From Phenylobacterium sp. J426 (GTDB lineage Bacteria; Pseudomonadota; Alphaproteobacteria; Caulobacterales; Caulobacteraceae): a stretch of DNA of 64,000 nt. The position numbers and the translations under genes are program-made. The notes beneath the pieces are model-generated. The model made no database searches, was not told the origin of the DNA, and saw only the letters and a list, made by a program, of their open reading frames with translations. Below, one piece after another: positions 9,885 to 20,373 of this stretch (its first letter is position 1; each line of letters starts with the position of its first letter). The stretch lies in contig NZ_JAJOMY010000002.1 in the NCBI RefSeq assembly GCF_024699945.1, positions 1 to 64,000 on the forward strand, written 5' to 3'.

Positions 9885-12822
9885 ATGAAAGCGATCTATT
9901 GGCTGGCGACATGCTCCGCGGCTGCGCTGCTGAGCGCGACCGCGGCGGTGACGGGGGCCGCGGCGCAGGAGGCGGCTCAACCCGCCGACGTCGGCGAGGT
10001 GGTCGTCACTGGCTCGCGCATCGCCCGCAAGGACTACGCCGCCGACAGCCCGGTCGTGACGCTGAGCGAACAAGCGCTGGAGATCTCGGGACCGGCTTCG
10101 ATCGAGCAGACGCTCAACCAGCTCCCGCAGTTCGGCGCCCTCCAGGGCACGACCACGGCCTCGCCCGCCAAGCAGGGCCGCTCGAGCGCCAACCTTCGGG
10201 GGCTTGGCCCGACACGCACCCTGGTGCTGATGGACGGCCGGCGGATGCAGCCCTCGGACGCCCAGGGCACGATCGACCTCAACACGGTCGCCTCCAGCCT
10301 GATCGGCGGGGTGGAGATCATCACCGGCGGCGCCTCCGCCGTGTACGGCTCGGACGCCATCGCCGGCGTCGTGAACCTGAAGCTCAAGACCGACTTCGAA
10401 GGTCTGGTGCTTGACGCGCAGTACGGGGAGACGCACCGCGCCGACGGCGACACCTACGAACTCAGCGCGGCGTTCGGCGGCGACTTCAACGATGGCCGAG
10501 GCCATGCCGTGGTCTCGCTGTCCTATTTCAATCGCGAAGAAATCTACGGTCGCTCGCGCGACTTCTTCGCGGCCACCGGCATCGCCGGCCAACTGCGCGG
10601 CGGGGTCGTGCAGGCCGAGGCCTCCAACCTGCCCTCGCAGGCGGCGCTCAACGCGATCTTCGTGAGCGGCTACGGAGCCGGCACGAACCCGCTGCGGAAC
10701 CAGGCCATAGGGGTCAATCGGGACGGCACGCTGTTCACGTCGACCGCCCCCATCCTCAACCTGCGCTACGCCGATCACGACCCCTATATCGTCGACCAGG
10801 GCCAGCGGGTCGGCTTCCCGCTCGCAGAGACCTACTTCCTGCAGAGCCCCATGGAGCGCTACGCGGTGTTCGGTCGGGCCGAGCACGCGGTCGGCGACCG
10901 TGTCACCGCCTATGCTCAGGTCAATCTGACCGACTACAAGTCGCAATGGACGCGCAACGGCGACACGGCGACGTCGGCGACGGCGACGGCGTCCATCCCG
11001 CTCAGCAACCCGTTCATCCCCGCCGATCTGCGGACGGTTCTGGCGTCGCGGCCGAACCCCAACGCGCCGATCAACTTCGCCTTCAACACCGGCGGGGTCG
11101 GCCCGCGCGTGAACTACCAGAGCTACGATGTGCGCCAGTACATGGTGGGCGTGAAGGGGCACGCCTGGCGCGACTGGACGTGGGACGTCTATGCCACCTA
11201 TGGCAAGACTAAGCTCAACGAGATCCAAGACGGCTACATCGATCGGACGGCCTGGGCGGCGCTAGTCAGCGCCCCCCGACGGCGGCCGCAGCGTCTGCGA
11301 GGGCGGCTATAATCCCTTCAATCCTGACCCGCTGATCCTCAATCCGGCCAAGCGGGGTTGCTACGACTATCTGAACCGAACGCTGAAGGAGAACACCAGC
11401 TTCGAACAGCAGGTGATCGAAGGCACGGCTCAGGGCGCCTTGTTCGCCCTGCCGGCGGGTGATGTGCGGGCCGCGATTGGGGCGAGTTACCGGCGCAATG
11501 CCTACAACTTTCTTCCCGACACCGCGCGCACCTTCCGGACGGTCTATCCCGATCAGTCGACGGGACCGACTGGCGGTTCGCTGGACGTCTATGAAGGATT
11601 CGCCGAACTGCTGATCCCGCTGCTCAGCGATCTGCCGTTCGCAAAGGAGGTCAACCTCGACCTCGCCTATCGCTTCTCGGACTACAGCACCGTCGGCGGC
11701 GTCCACACCTACAAGGGCAGCGTCGACTGGAACATCGTGGGCGCCCTGCGATTCCGCGGGGGATACCAACGCGCCATCCGGGCCCCGAATCTCGCCGAAC
11801 TCTACGCGCCGCCAGAACGGTCGCTGCCGCAGATCGGCTCCGTGGCCGGCGGGGCGGGCGACTTCTGCGACGCCAACAGTCGCCTGCGCACCGGCGCGAA
11901 CGCCGCACAGGTTCGCGCGCTGTGCCTGGCCCAGGGCGTCCCGGCGAGTGTGATCGATCTCTTCCGCTTCTCGGGCAGCGCAGTGCCGGCAGTCACCGCG
12001 GGCAATACCGACCTCAAGGAAGAGACGGCCGACACCTACACCGCAGGCCTCGTCTGGCGCTCACGCTCGGACCATCCACTGCTGTCCGGCCTGTCGGCGT
12101 CGGTCGACTACTATGACATCAGCGTAAAGGACGCGATCGGGCAGATCACGACGGCGCTCAGCTTCCAACGTTGCTTCAACGCGGACGGCAGGTCCAACCC
12201 GACCTATGCGGCGTCGAACTACTTCTGCTCGCTGATCACCCGCAACACCGCCACAGGCGCGGTGGAGCAAGCCCTGCAGCCGACGTTGAACCTCGGCGCT
12301 TATAAGACTTCAGGCGTCGACGTGCAGGTCGACTATCGCGTGGCTCTCGAAGACCTGGGACTTGGCGACCGCGGTGACCTCAGCGCCAACATCGTCGTCT
12401 CGCACCTGCGCTCGTTCAAGATCCAGAACCTGGAGGGCCAGCCGTTCGTCGACTACGCCGGGACAATCGGCAACACCCAGGTCGACCCGAACACCGTCAG
12501 CTTCCCAGAATGGAAGATCTTCGCCAGTCTCACCTGGGACGGGGGGCCCTTCGCGGCGACGCTGCGCGCGCGCTTCTACGACAAGATGGACAACCATCAG
12601 AATGTCGGCCTCGCCAACGGGACGTTGCCGGGCGTGAAGTCGCGGCAGTACTTCGATCTCGCGGGGCGATATGACCTCGACAGCAAAACCGAATTCCGGG
12701 CAGGCGTGCTGAACCTCTTCGACACCGTGCCGCCGGCCTATGTGCAGGGCGCCGTGCCTGACCCAGCGCTCTACGATGTGCTGGGACGCCGCTACTACGT
12801 CGGCGTCAACAGGCGCTTCTGA
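9885..12822 (+). CDS. TonB-dependent receptor (one frameshift)
   Basis: A complete outer-membrane receptor of about 978 residues: signal peptide (residues 1-28, ending GAAAQ), plug start EVVVTGSRIARKDYAA, ITGGASAVYGSDAIAGVVN, then a large beta-barrel ending YYVGVNRRF with the terminal aromatic residue. The only defect is at the six-C run near 11270-11276; shifting there restores APDGGRSVCEGGYNPFNPD between the two halves. GGGGAGG precedes the ATG. It is closely related to the broken receptor at 76-3001. From its position after the ligase and before the MFS transporter it probably imports the substrate of the cluster across the outer membrane. Confidence 0.93.
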
Positions 12823-12836
12823 GGAACCTCACACCC

Positions 12837-14168
12837 GTGACAAGCTCCCCGTCCGCTTCCGAGCCGCAGTCGGCGCCGTTCAGCCCTGGCTACAGGCGCT
12901 ATCTGCTGTTCGCGCTGCTGCTGGTCATGATCCTGAATGTCCTCGACCGGCAGGTCATCAACGTCCTCGCCGAGCCGATTAAGCAGGAACTCGGGCTGAC
13001 GGACACCCAACTCGGCCTGCTGACGGGGCTGGCCTTCGCCTTGTTCTACAATGTGGTGGGCATCCCGCTCGGCCGATTGGCGGACAACGCCCGCACCAAC
13101 CGGGTGACGCTCATTTCGGCCTCTTTGGCGGTGTGGTCCGGCATGACGGCGCTTTGCGGGGCCGCTCAGAGCTTTGGCCACATCCTGCTGGCGCGGATCG
13201 GCGTGGCGGCCGGTGAGGCGGGCTGCGTGCCTCCGGCTCATTCCCTGATTGCCGACACAGTACCGCTCGCCAAGCGGGCGAGAGCTCTGGCCATCTTCGG
13301 GCTCGGGGTGCCGATCGGGGCGCTGCTGGGCAAGGCGATGGGCGGCGTTCTGGCAGATGCCTTCGGCTGGCGGTCGGCCTTCTTCATCGTCGGCATTCCC
13401 GGCATCCTCCTGGCGGCCGTGCTGCTCCTCACGGTTCGTGAACCTCGGCGGATGCGGGTCGCAAGCGCGGCGGCGCCGGCAGCGCGGATACCTCTGCGCG
13501 AGGTGGTGCGCGAGATCCGTCGCTCGCCGGTCCTGGTGAACCTCACGCTTGCCGTCTCAACAGCCAGCCTGCTCGTCACCGGCGGCAGCGTCTGGGGTAT
13601 GGTCCACTTCATCCGCAACCATCACCTGACTCCCGGAACGGCGGGTGTCTGGATCGGGCTGAGCGGCGGCATCGCGGGGATCATCGGCACCTGGCTGGGC
13701 GGTGTGGTCGCCGATCGCTACGGGGTCCGCGATCCTCGCCATTATATGACGGCTCCCATCCTTGGCATGATCTTCACCGTGCCGCTGCTGCTGCTCGCCT
13801 GGCACACGAACAACTGGATGCTGGCGATCGCCCTGCTGTTCCTGCCCGACATGTTCGACAACCTCTATTACGGCGGCGTCTTCGCGGCGGTGCAGAGCCT
13901 GGTCAGCGACCGCACCCGCGCAACGGCGACGGCGACAATGCTATTCGTGATGACTCTGGTCGGCACAGGGTTCGGCGCCCTGTCGTTCGGCATGGTCAGC
14001 GATCTGCTCAAACCGTTCGCCGGGGAAGGAGAAAGCGTCCGCTGGGTGCTCATGGGCGCCGCCGTTCTCTACCTCGTGCCGGCTTATTTCTACTGGCGCG
14101 CCAGCCGGCACATCCGGCGTGAGTTCGCGTCGCTCCGCGCAGCGGACGCGCCGCTCGCCGTCAGCTAA
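12837..14168 (+). CDS. MFS transporter, spinster-like
   Basis: A 443-residue inner-membrane protein with about 12 hydrophobic segments. It shows LNVLDRQVINVLAEPIK in the first helix, the loop GRLADNARTNRVT typical of the superfamily, and GEAGCVPPAHSLIAD. The second half has GLSGGIAGIIGTWLGGVVADRYG. These features match spinster-like MFS proteins, often found in clusters for aromatic, terpenoid or steroid acids. The GTG start lies 14 bases after the receptor stop. It would carry the substrate across the inner membrane (inference from context). Confidence 0.9.
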   Translation: MTSSPSASEPQSAPFSPGYRRYLLFALLLVMILNVLDRQVINVLAEPIKQELGLTDTQLGLLTGLAFALFYNVVGIPLGRLADNARTNRVTLISASLAVWSGMTALCGAAQSFGHILLARIGVAAGEAGCVPPAHSLIADTVPLAKRARALAIFGLGVPIGALLGKAMGGVLADAFGWRSAFFIVGIPGILLAAVLLLTVREPRRMRVASAAAPAARIPLREVVREIRRSPVLVNLTLAVSTASLLVTGGSVWGMVHFIRNHHLTPGTAGVWIGLSGGIAGIIGTWLGGVVADRYGVRDPRHYMTAPILGMIFTVPLLLLAWHTNNWMLAIALLFLPDMFDNLYYGGVFAAVQSLVSDRTRATATATMLFVMTLVGTGFGALSFGMVSDLLKPFAGEGESVRWVLMGAAVLYLVPAYFYWRASRHIRREFASLRAADAPLAVS

Positions 14169-14229
14169 TCGGCTACCCGGTGACGTTAGACACGCCGGCC
14201 GGCGAAACTTACGAAATGGCTGAAACGCA

Positions 14230-14246
14230 ATTCTAGATAATGGAAT
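14230..14246. promoter_or_regulatory. IclR-type operator, copy 4
   Basis: ATTCTAGATAATGGAAT keeps the spacing of the other copies (arms TTC/GAA, nine-base AT-rich centre) with A/T at the outer pair. It lies 39 bases upstream of the acyl-CoA dehydrogenase start, in the only sizeable gap of that operon. Confidence 0.58.
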
Positions 14247-14284
14247 ATTGCCCGATTGGATCGGGCTATCCGACGGAGGCGAGC

Positions 14285-15484
14285 ATGGACGCGGCAGTTA
14301 GGAACGAGGGAGAGGATTTCCCGACGGGCGCGTGGGAACTCCCTGAAGAGCTGAAGATGCTCCAGGAAACGGTCCGGCGGTTTATGGAGACCGAGGTCCG
14401 CCCGCTCGAGGAGACACTGCCGCACGATGCGTTTGGCCTGCCGCCCGAGCTGCTGAAGCCGCTGCAGGCCAAGGCCCGGGCGCTCGGCCTGTGGTCCCTG
14501 GCGACGCCTAAGGCATACGGGGGCGCGGGCATGGGCGTGCTGGCCCAGACGCTTGTCGCCGAAGAGGCGGCCAAGTGCCGGATGGGCGCCTACTTCCCGG
14601 CGCTGGGCGCGTTTGGGGGCGACCCACCCAACGTGTTGCTGCGCGGTACGCCGGAGCAGTTCGAGAGGTACGCGAAGCCCATCATCGAGAACGGGGGCAA
14701 GGCGTTCTCCGCCATCAGCGAGCCGTCCGGCGGTTCTGATCCCGCCCGTTCTATCCGCTGCCGCGCCGAACTGCGTGGTGACCATTACGTCCTGAACGGA
14801 ACCAAGCTCTGGATCACCGCCGCCGGCTCGGCGAAGTACGGCGTCGTCTACGCTCGCACCGGCGAGCTGGGCCAGCGGGGCGGCATCACCTGCTTCATCG
14901 TCGAGAGCGACACGCCCGGCCTGACCATGCGGCCTGTCGGCGTGATCCGCTCCTACAGCCCCTATGAGCTTCACTTCGAGAACGTCAAGGTGCCGGTCGA
15001 GAACCGCCTCGGCGAAGAGGGCCAGGGCTTCAAGCTCGCCGAAACCTGGCTGGTGCACGCCCGCATGCCTTATGCCGCTGGCACCATCGGCATCGCTCAG
15101 TATGCACTCGACCTGGCGATCGAATGGGCCAAGAGCCGTGAGGTTTTCGGCTCGCCGCTGGCCGAGAAGCAGGCGATCCAATGGATGATCGCCGATTCCG
15201 AGATCGAGCTTCGCGCCGCCCGTCTCCTTACCTACCAAGCCGCGTGGAACGCCGACCTCGGCAAGGACGTGAAGGTCGACGCCTCGGTGTGCAAGGTGTT
15301 CGGCACAGAGACCGCCTTCCGCGTGGTCGACCGCTGCATCCAGATATTCGGAGCAATGGGTGTTGCACAGGAGCTGCCGCTGGAACGCTGGTTCCGCGAG
15401 CTGCGCATCAAGCGCATCGGCGAGGGACCCAGCGAGGTGCACCGGATGGTGGTCTCCCGCAGCCTCTTGAGCGGGCGCCGCTGA
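14285..15484 (+). CDS. Acyl-CoA dehydrogenase
   Basis: This FAD enzyme of 399 residues introduces a double bond into an acyl-CoA. It shows the N-terminal helical domain (PEELKMLQETVRRFMETEV), the FAD-binding stretch FSAISEPSGGSDPARSI near residue 140, and the C-terminal IQIFGAMGVAQELPLERWF followed by IGEGPSEVHRM, where the Glu of GEGPSE matches the usual catalytic base position. I chose the ATG at 14285, preceded by GGAGG, over an in-frame ATG at 14240 that would lie inside the operator. The crotonase start follows the stop by one base. Confidence 0.93.
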   Translation: MDAAVRNEGEDFPTGAWELPEELKMLQETVRRFMETEVRPLEETLPHDAFGLPPELLKPLQAKARALGLWSLATPKAYGGAGMGVLAQTLVAEEAAKCRMGAYFPALGAFGGDPPNVLLRGTPEQFERYAKPIIENGGKAFSAISEPSGGSDPARSIRCRAELRGDHYVLNGTKLWITAAGSAKYGVVYARTGELGQRGGITCFIVESDTPGLTMRPVGVIRSYSPYELHFENVKVPVENRLGEEGQGFKLAETWLVHARMPYAAGTIGIAQYALDLAIEWAKSREVFGSPLAEKQAIQWMIADSEIELRAARLLTYQAAWNADLGKDVKVDASVCKVFGTETAFRVVDRCIQIFGAMGVAQELPLERWFRELRIKRIGEGPSEVHRMVVSRSLLSGRR

Positions 15485-15485
15485 G

Positions 15486-16262
15486 ATGTCGATCGACCTG
15501 TCCGTGGACGACGACGGCATCGCTCTGGTCACCATCAACCGGCCCGAGAAGATGAACGCGCTCGACGCGGAACACTACGAGGGGCTTTCCGAGGCCTGGA
15601 TCCGCGTCCGCGACGATCCGGCGATACGGGTTGCGATCGTCACCGGTGCGGGCGACCGGGCGTTCTGCGCCGGTGCAGACCTGAAGAGCTACATCGGCCA
15701 GCAGGGCGAGCTTGGACGCCACTGGCAGACCCAGAAGGGTCAGCTTCTGAACCGCGGTCTGGAGGTGTGGAAGCCGGTAATCGCCGCGGTGAACGGCGTC
15801 TGCATCGGAGGTGGGGTGACGCTGCTGTTGGCGGCCGACATCCGCATCAGCGTTCCGGGCGTCAATTTCGGCGTGGCCGAGGTGAAGCGCGGCGTCATCG
15901 CGGCCAACGGCGGCACCCAACGGCTGATCCGCCAGCTTCCCTACGCCGTCGCCATGGAGATGCTGCTGACCGGTGATCCCATCCCGGCCGAAGAGGCGCT
16001 GCGGTGGGGGCTGATCAACCAAATCGTCGCCCGCGAGGTTCTGATGAGCACGGCCTACGACTACGCCCGGCGCATCGCCGCGAACGCGCCGCTCGCCATC
16101 CAGGCGACGAAGGAGCTGGCCGTGCGCTCGCGCGACATGAGCTTAGCTGACGGCCTGCGTCTGGAACAGATGGTCAGCCGCATCCTGCAGGGCTCGGAGG
16201 ACGTCCAGGAAGGCCGCGCCGCCTTCGCCGAGAAGCGGACGCCAAGGTTCAGGGGGCGTTGA
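15486..16262 (+). CDS. Enoyl-CoA hydratase/isomerase (crotonase) 2
   Basis: 258 residues with INRPEKMNALDAEHY, the oxyanion loop DRAFCAGADLKSY near residue 60, VNGVCIGGGVTLLLAADIR near residue 100 and the terminal FAEKRTPRFRGR. It differs from crotonase 1 by its insert around residues 72-85 (GQQGELGRHWQTQKG). It lies one base after the dehydrogenase and one base before the thiolase-like gene, as expected for the step after acyl-CoA oxidation. Confidence 0.93.
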   Translation: MSIDLSVDDDGIALVTINRPEKMNALDAEHYEGLSEAWIRVRDDPAIRVAIVTGAGDRAFCAGADLKSYIGQQGELGRHWQTQKGQLLNRGLEVWKPVIAAVNGVCIGGGVTLLLAADIRISVPGVNFGVAEVKRGVIAANGGTQRLIRQLPYAVAMEMLLTGDPIPAEEALRWGLINQIVAREVLMSTAYDYARRIAANAPLAIQATKELAVRSRDMSLADGLRLEQMVSRILQGSEDVQEGRAAFAEKRTPRFRGR

Positions 16263-16263
16263 G

Positions 16264-17389
16264 ATGCGCGGCAAGGTCGTCATCGCAGGCGTCGGGGCCA
16301 CAGCCTTCGGCAAGCTCGGCCGCGACACCGTCTCGCTGAACGTGGAGGCCTGCCGCAAGGCGCTGGAAGACGCTGCGATCCCTAAGGATGCGGTCGATGC
16401 GGTGTTCGTGAAGACGCCGACGTCAAAACGCGAGTTCATGTACGGCCAGCAGCTGGCCGAAGCGCTGGGGATCACGCCCCGGATGGGCGGGGCCTGGGAC
16501 CAAGGCGGGGCCGCCAACATCAGCCTGATCACCTTCGCGGCCTTGGCGATTGAAGCCGGGCAATGCGAAGTGGCGCTGGTCTGCTACGCAGACAATCCGC
16601 GCAGCGGCGCCCGGGACGTCTACGCTCGCCCGCGAGGAGAGGACGCCGCTTACGGTTGGTTCTCCACCGCGGCCGGCTACGCGATGATTCATCAGCGCTA
16701 CCTGATCGAGTACGCGCCGCCGCCCGAGGCGTTCGGCGAGGTCGCCGTAGCGGCCCGCGCGAATGGAGCCGCCAACCCTCGCGCCCAACTCCGCAAACCG
16801 ATCTCGATGGACGACTATCTGGCTTCGCCGTTCGTCGTGGAGCCGATGCGGCGCGACGACATCTGTCTGGTGTCCGACGGCGGGGCGGCGCTCGTGCTGA
16901 TGAGCGCCGAGCGGGCGAAGCGGCTGGGCGTCGCTCGGCCGGTGCCGATCCTGGGCTTCGGCCATGGCCAGACCTCCGCGGCCCTGATCAACCGGCCCAC
17001 GCTTACCAGCACCCAGGCCAAGGTCTCGGCTGAAACCGCGTTTCGCATGGCCGGCCTTGGTCCTGCCGACGTCGACGTCGCCCAGATCTACGACTGCTTC
17101 ACCATCACAGTCCTGATGACGCTTGAGGACTATGGCTTTTGTCCCCCCGGCCAGGCGGAGGGCTTCGTGCGGGAAGGTCGTCTTCGTCCCGGCGGCGACC
17201 TGCCGTTCAACACCAGCGGCGGCCTGCTCTCCGAGACGGGCATGCCGGGCCTCCAGCTCGTGCAAGAGGCGGTGCGCCAGATGCGCGGTGAGGCCGTGCT
17301 CCAGACGCCGGGCGCGGAAGTGGCCCTCATCTCCAACCAGGGGGGTGATGGACACCCATGCCACGCTGATCCTGGGAGGCGCGGCGTGA
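16264..17389 (+). CDS. Thiolase-fold protein, Ltp2-like, no nucleophilic Cys (one frameshift)
   Basis: The fold is that of SCP2-type thiolases and lipid-transfer proteins. Where thiolases carry the catalytic Cys, this protein has AWDQGGAANISLI near residue 80, and the usual GHP motif is replaced by NTSGGLLSETGMPG. It keeps AQIYDCFTITVLMTLEDYGFCPPG and the terminal THATLIL. This pattern, with a DUF35 gene directly behind, matches the Ltp2-type aldolase complexes of steroid side-chain breakdown rather than a true thiolase. An indel in the six-G run at about 17340-17345 hides the real end (MDTHATLILGGAA, TGA at 17387-17389) and falsely fuses it to the next gene. Confidence 0.88.
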
Positions 17390-17781
17390 ACGAACTGCCC
17401 AGGCCCGACATCACCGAGCTTAATGCGCCGTACTGGACTGCGCTTGGCGAAGGACGGCTCGTCTTCCAGGCCTGCGCTTGTGGTCGGCGTTGGCTTCCAC
17501 CCCGCCGGGAATGCCCCGCCTGCTTGCGGGACGACCAGTGGGCATGGCAGGAGGCGAGCGGTCGAGGCACCCTGGTTTCCTGGGTAGTCTACCACGCGGC
17601 GTATCATCCGGCGTTCGCAGCGCGCACGCCCTACAACGTGGCGATCGTGGCGCTGGAGGAAGGTCCGCGTCTGATCGCCAACATCGATGTGAGAAACGAG
17701 GACCTGCGCGGAGACATGCCGGTCCGGTTGGCCGTCGCGGAGGACAACGGTGTCGCGCTCGCCCGCTTCCGACCTGCCTGA
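17386..17781 (+). CDS. DUF35 zinc-ribbon/OB-fold protein
   Basis: A 131-residue partner protein of thiolase-fold enzymes. The N-terminal zinc ribbon is visible as ACACGRRWLPPRRECPACL (four Cys, residues about 26-45), followed by an OB-fold with GRGTLVSWVVYH and PYNVAIVALEEGPRLIANI. The GTG start overlaps the thiolase-like TGA (GTGA). DUF35 proteins bind and activate Ltp2-like or HMG-CoA-synthase-like partners, so it probably forms a complex with the upstream product. Confidence 0.9.
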   Translation: MNELPRPDITELNAPYWTALGEGRLVFQACACGRRWLPPRRECPACLRDDQWAWQEASGRGTLVSWVVYHAAYHPAFAARTPYNVAIVALEEGPRLIANIDVRNEDLRGDMPVRLAVAEDNGVALARFRPA

Positions 17782-19181
17782 GGGCAACCTCTACGACTTG
17801 CTCGCGGCCGGCTTTCCCGCCGACCGCACAAAGCCCTGCTTCCTGCTCGCCGACGGCTCGGCGCTGAGCTACGGCGAGCTGGAAGCCCGGGTGGCGCAGG
17901 CGGCCGGCCGCCTCATCGCCGAGGGCGTGCAGCCGGGCGACCGGGTTGCGCTGCAGGCCGAGAAAGCCCCCCGAGGTGATCGTCGTCTACCTGGCGGCCC
18001 TGAAGACCGGCGCCGTCTTCCTGCCGCTCAACCCCGCCTATACGGCGGCCGAGGTCGACTACTTCCTGGGCGACGCCGAGCCGCGCGTCTTCGTCACCGA
18101 TCCGCCGGCCTATGTTCGGGACGCCAAGGCTTTCGAGCCGCTGGCGCGGTCGGTTCCCCGCCAGGCCCCAGACCTGGCGTCCCTGATCTACACCTCGGGC
18201 ACCACCGGCCGCTCCAAGGGCGCGATGCTGAGCCACGGCAACCTGGCCGCCAACGCGGTGGCCCTCCACGAGGCCTGGGGCTTCACGCCGGACGACGTGC
18301 TGCTGCACGCCCTACCGGTCTTCCATGTCCATGGCCTGTTCGTGGCCCTGCACTGCGCGCTGCTCAGCGGCTGTTCGATGATCTGGCTCCCGAAGTTCTC
18401 CGACGCCGAGGTGCTGGCGGGCCTGACGAAGGCGACGGTGATGATGGGGGTGCCGACCTTCTACACCCGCCTTCTCGCCAACCATGCCTTCACGCGCGAA
18501 ACCGCCGAAGGCGTCCGGGTCTTCATCTCGGGCTCCGCGCCGCTGCAGCCGTCCACCTTCGCCGAATTCGAGGATCGCACCGGCCAGCGCATCCTCGAGC
18601 GGTACGGCATGAGCGAGGCGGTGATCATCACCACCAATCCCCTGGACGGCGAGCGCCTCGCGGGCTCCGTCGGCTATCCGCTGCCGGGCGTCGAACTGCG
18701 GATCGGAGGCGCTGAGGAGACCGGGGTGATCGAGATCCGTGGTCCGAGCGTCTTTGGCGGCTACTGGCGCATGCCGGAAAAGACGGCGCAGGACTTCACC
18801 GACGACGGCTTCTTCGTCACCGGCGATGTCGGCCGGCGAGATGCCGACGGCCGCGTCTGGATCTCGGGCCGGGCCAAAGACCTGATCATCTCAGGTGGCT
18901 ACAACGTCTATCCCAAGGAGGTCGAGCTGGTGCTCGACGAGCTTGCGGGCGTGGTGGAGAGCGCGGTCATCGGCGTGCCGCACGCCGACTTCGGGGAAGC
19001 CGTCGTCGCCGTCGTCCAGGGCCAGGGCGACGAGGCGGCCATCATCGCGGCCGCTCGCCGTCAGTTGGCCGCCTACAAGGCGCCGAAGCGTGTGCTGTTC
19101 GTCGCCGAGCTGCCGCGAAACGCCATGGGCAAGGTCCAGAAGAACCTGCTGCGCGAGCGCTACGCGGGGCTTCTGGCCTAA
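17750..19181 (+). CDS. Acyl-CoA synthetase 2, MatB-like (one frameshift)
   Basis: An adenylating ligase of about 477 residues. It shows SLIYTSGTTGRSKGAMLSH, ERYGMSEAVIIT, TGDVGRRDADGRVWISGR, DLIISGGYNVYPKEVE and the catalytic Lys in NAMGKVQKNLL. The short A2-A3 region (LAALKTGAVFLPLNPAYTAAEVDYFL) and overall style resemble malonyl-CoA synthetase MatB, so a short dicarboxylic or branched acid is possible. The GTG start lies inside the DUF35 gene. A six-C run at about 17966-17971 carries an indel joining the first 72 residues to the rest. Its stop overlaps the stop of the convergent CoA-transferase. Confidence 0.9.
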
Positions 19182-20326
19182 GCCTCCAGCTCTCCGAGGA
19201 TCGCTTCGGTGTCGGCGCCAAGCGGGCGACTGGGCTCGTAGGGCGGCAGCGCGGTGTCCTCAAATCGCAGCGCGCTGGTCTGCACCACCAGCGGCCCGTA
19301 TTGGGGGTGATCGATGCGCTTCAGCAGGCCGCGGGCGTGGAGGTGCGGGTCCGCCATCACCTCGGGCAGCTCCAGCACCGCGCCGCAGGGAACGCCCGCC
19401 TGGGAGAGGATCTGGAAGACGTCCCGTTTGCGCCGGGCAGCTAGGGCCTGGCCGACGAGCGCGTCAACTACGCCGACGTTCTGCGCTCGCAGGGCGTTGG
19501 TCGCGAGCCGCGGATCCGCGGCCGCGGCCTCCAGGCCCAGCGCCGTCGTAAGGCTCAGCCAATGGCCCTGGGTCGTACAGATGATGGCCACGTGCCCGTC
19601 CGCCGTCCGATAGACGTTGTAGGGGCTGACCGTGCCGCCGCCATGCCGGTTGCCGGTCCTCGAGATAAAGCCGGGGCCGGCGTTCTGCGCAGGGCCAAGG
19701 TTGGAGGCCAGGGTCGGATACACGCAGTCGGCCATGGCCACGTCGATCACCCCGCCCAAGCCCGTGACCGAGCGGCGATAAAGGGCGCTGACGATCGCGG
19801 CGTACAGATGGACGCCCCCCAAGATGTCAGCCATGGCCGCGCCCGCCTTCACCGGCGGTTGGTCCGGCTCGCCCGTCGAGGCGATCACGCCCAGCATCGC
19901 CTGGATCGTGATGTCGAGCGCCGGGAACTGGGCGTAGGGCCCCGTTGCGCCGTAGCCCGAGAGGGCGGCGTAGATGAGCTCCGGCCGATGGCGCCGCAGG
20001 TCCTTAGGCCCAAGGCCAAGGCCTGCCATTACGCCGGGCCGGAAGTTCTCGACCACAACGTCGGCGGTCGCCGCGAGCCGGCGCAGGGCGCTGCGCCCGG
20101 CGTCGCTTTTCAGGTCCAGGGTGATGGACCGCTTGTTGGCGTTGAACATGGCGAAGGGCGTCGCCGCCACGCCGCCGCGTGCGCGCAGGCCCTCGCCCAC
20201 CGGCGGCTCGACCTTGATCACCTCGGCCCCCGCCTGGGCCAGCAAGAATGTGCAGTAGGGCCCGCTGTAGACCTGGGTCAGGTCCAAGACGCGAACCTTG
20301 GAGAGGGGCGCGGGCGCTGGGCGCAT
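19178..20326 (-). CDS. Class III (CaiB/BaiF) acyl-CoA transferase 2
   Basis: Intact, 382 residues. It shows VRVLDLTQVYSGPYCTFLL, AGAEVIKVEPPVGE, NANKRSITLDLKSDAG, VVENFRPGVMAGLGL and YAALSGYGATGPYAQFPALD, where the last D is the family's catalytic Asp. I chose the ATG at 20326, with GGAGG 13 bases upstream, over a TTG at 20380 that lies inside an operator. It faces the thiolase operon tail to tail, with a 4-base overlap. It differs from CoA-transferase 1, so the pathway probably handles two CoA esters. Confidence 0.92.
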   Translation of the reverse strand: MRPAPAPLSKVRVLDLTQVYSGPYCTFLLAQAGAEVIKVEPPVGEGLRARGGVAATPFAMFNANKRSITLDLKSDAGRSALRRLAATADVVVENFRPGVMAGLGLGPKDLRRHRPELIYAALSGYGATGPYAQFPALDITIQAMLGVIASTGEPDQPPVKAGAAMADILGGVHLYAAIVSALYRRSVTGLGGVIDVAMADCVYPTLASNLGPAQNAGPGFISRTGNRHGGGTVSPYNVYRTADGHVAIICTTQGHWLSLTTALGLEAAAADPRLATNALRAQNVGVVDALVGQALAARRKRDVFQILSQAGVPCGAVLELPEVMADPHLHARGLLKRIDHPQYGPLVVQTSALRFEDTALPPYEPSRPLGADTEAILGELEA

Positions 20327-20373
20327 GGCAGTCGTGACACCTCCGACGAGAGGGGCGGAAAGATAGACACGTT

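Noticed and set aside
9534..11228. Long minus-strand open frame of 564 codons
   Set aside because: It is antisense to the ligase and the TonB receptor, and is His/Gln/Val-rich with no recognisable motif. High GC gives long antisense frames.
14186..15538. Minus-strand open frame of 450 codons
   Set aside because: Antisense to the acyl-CoA dehydrogenase, whose motifs are clear.
16264..17781. Natural fusion of thiolase-like and DUF35 proteins
   Set aside because: The join is at a six-G run and the separate end (THATLILGGAA, TGA) and GTG start are seen in the right frames.
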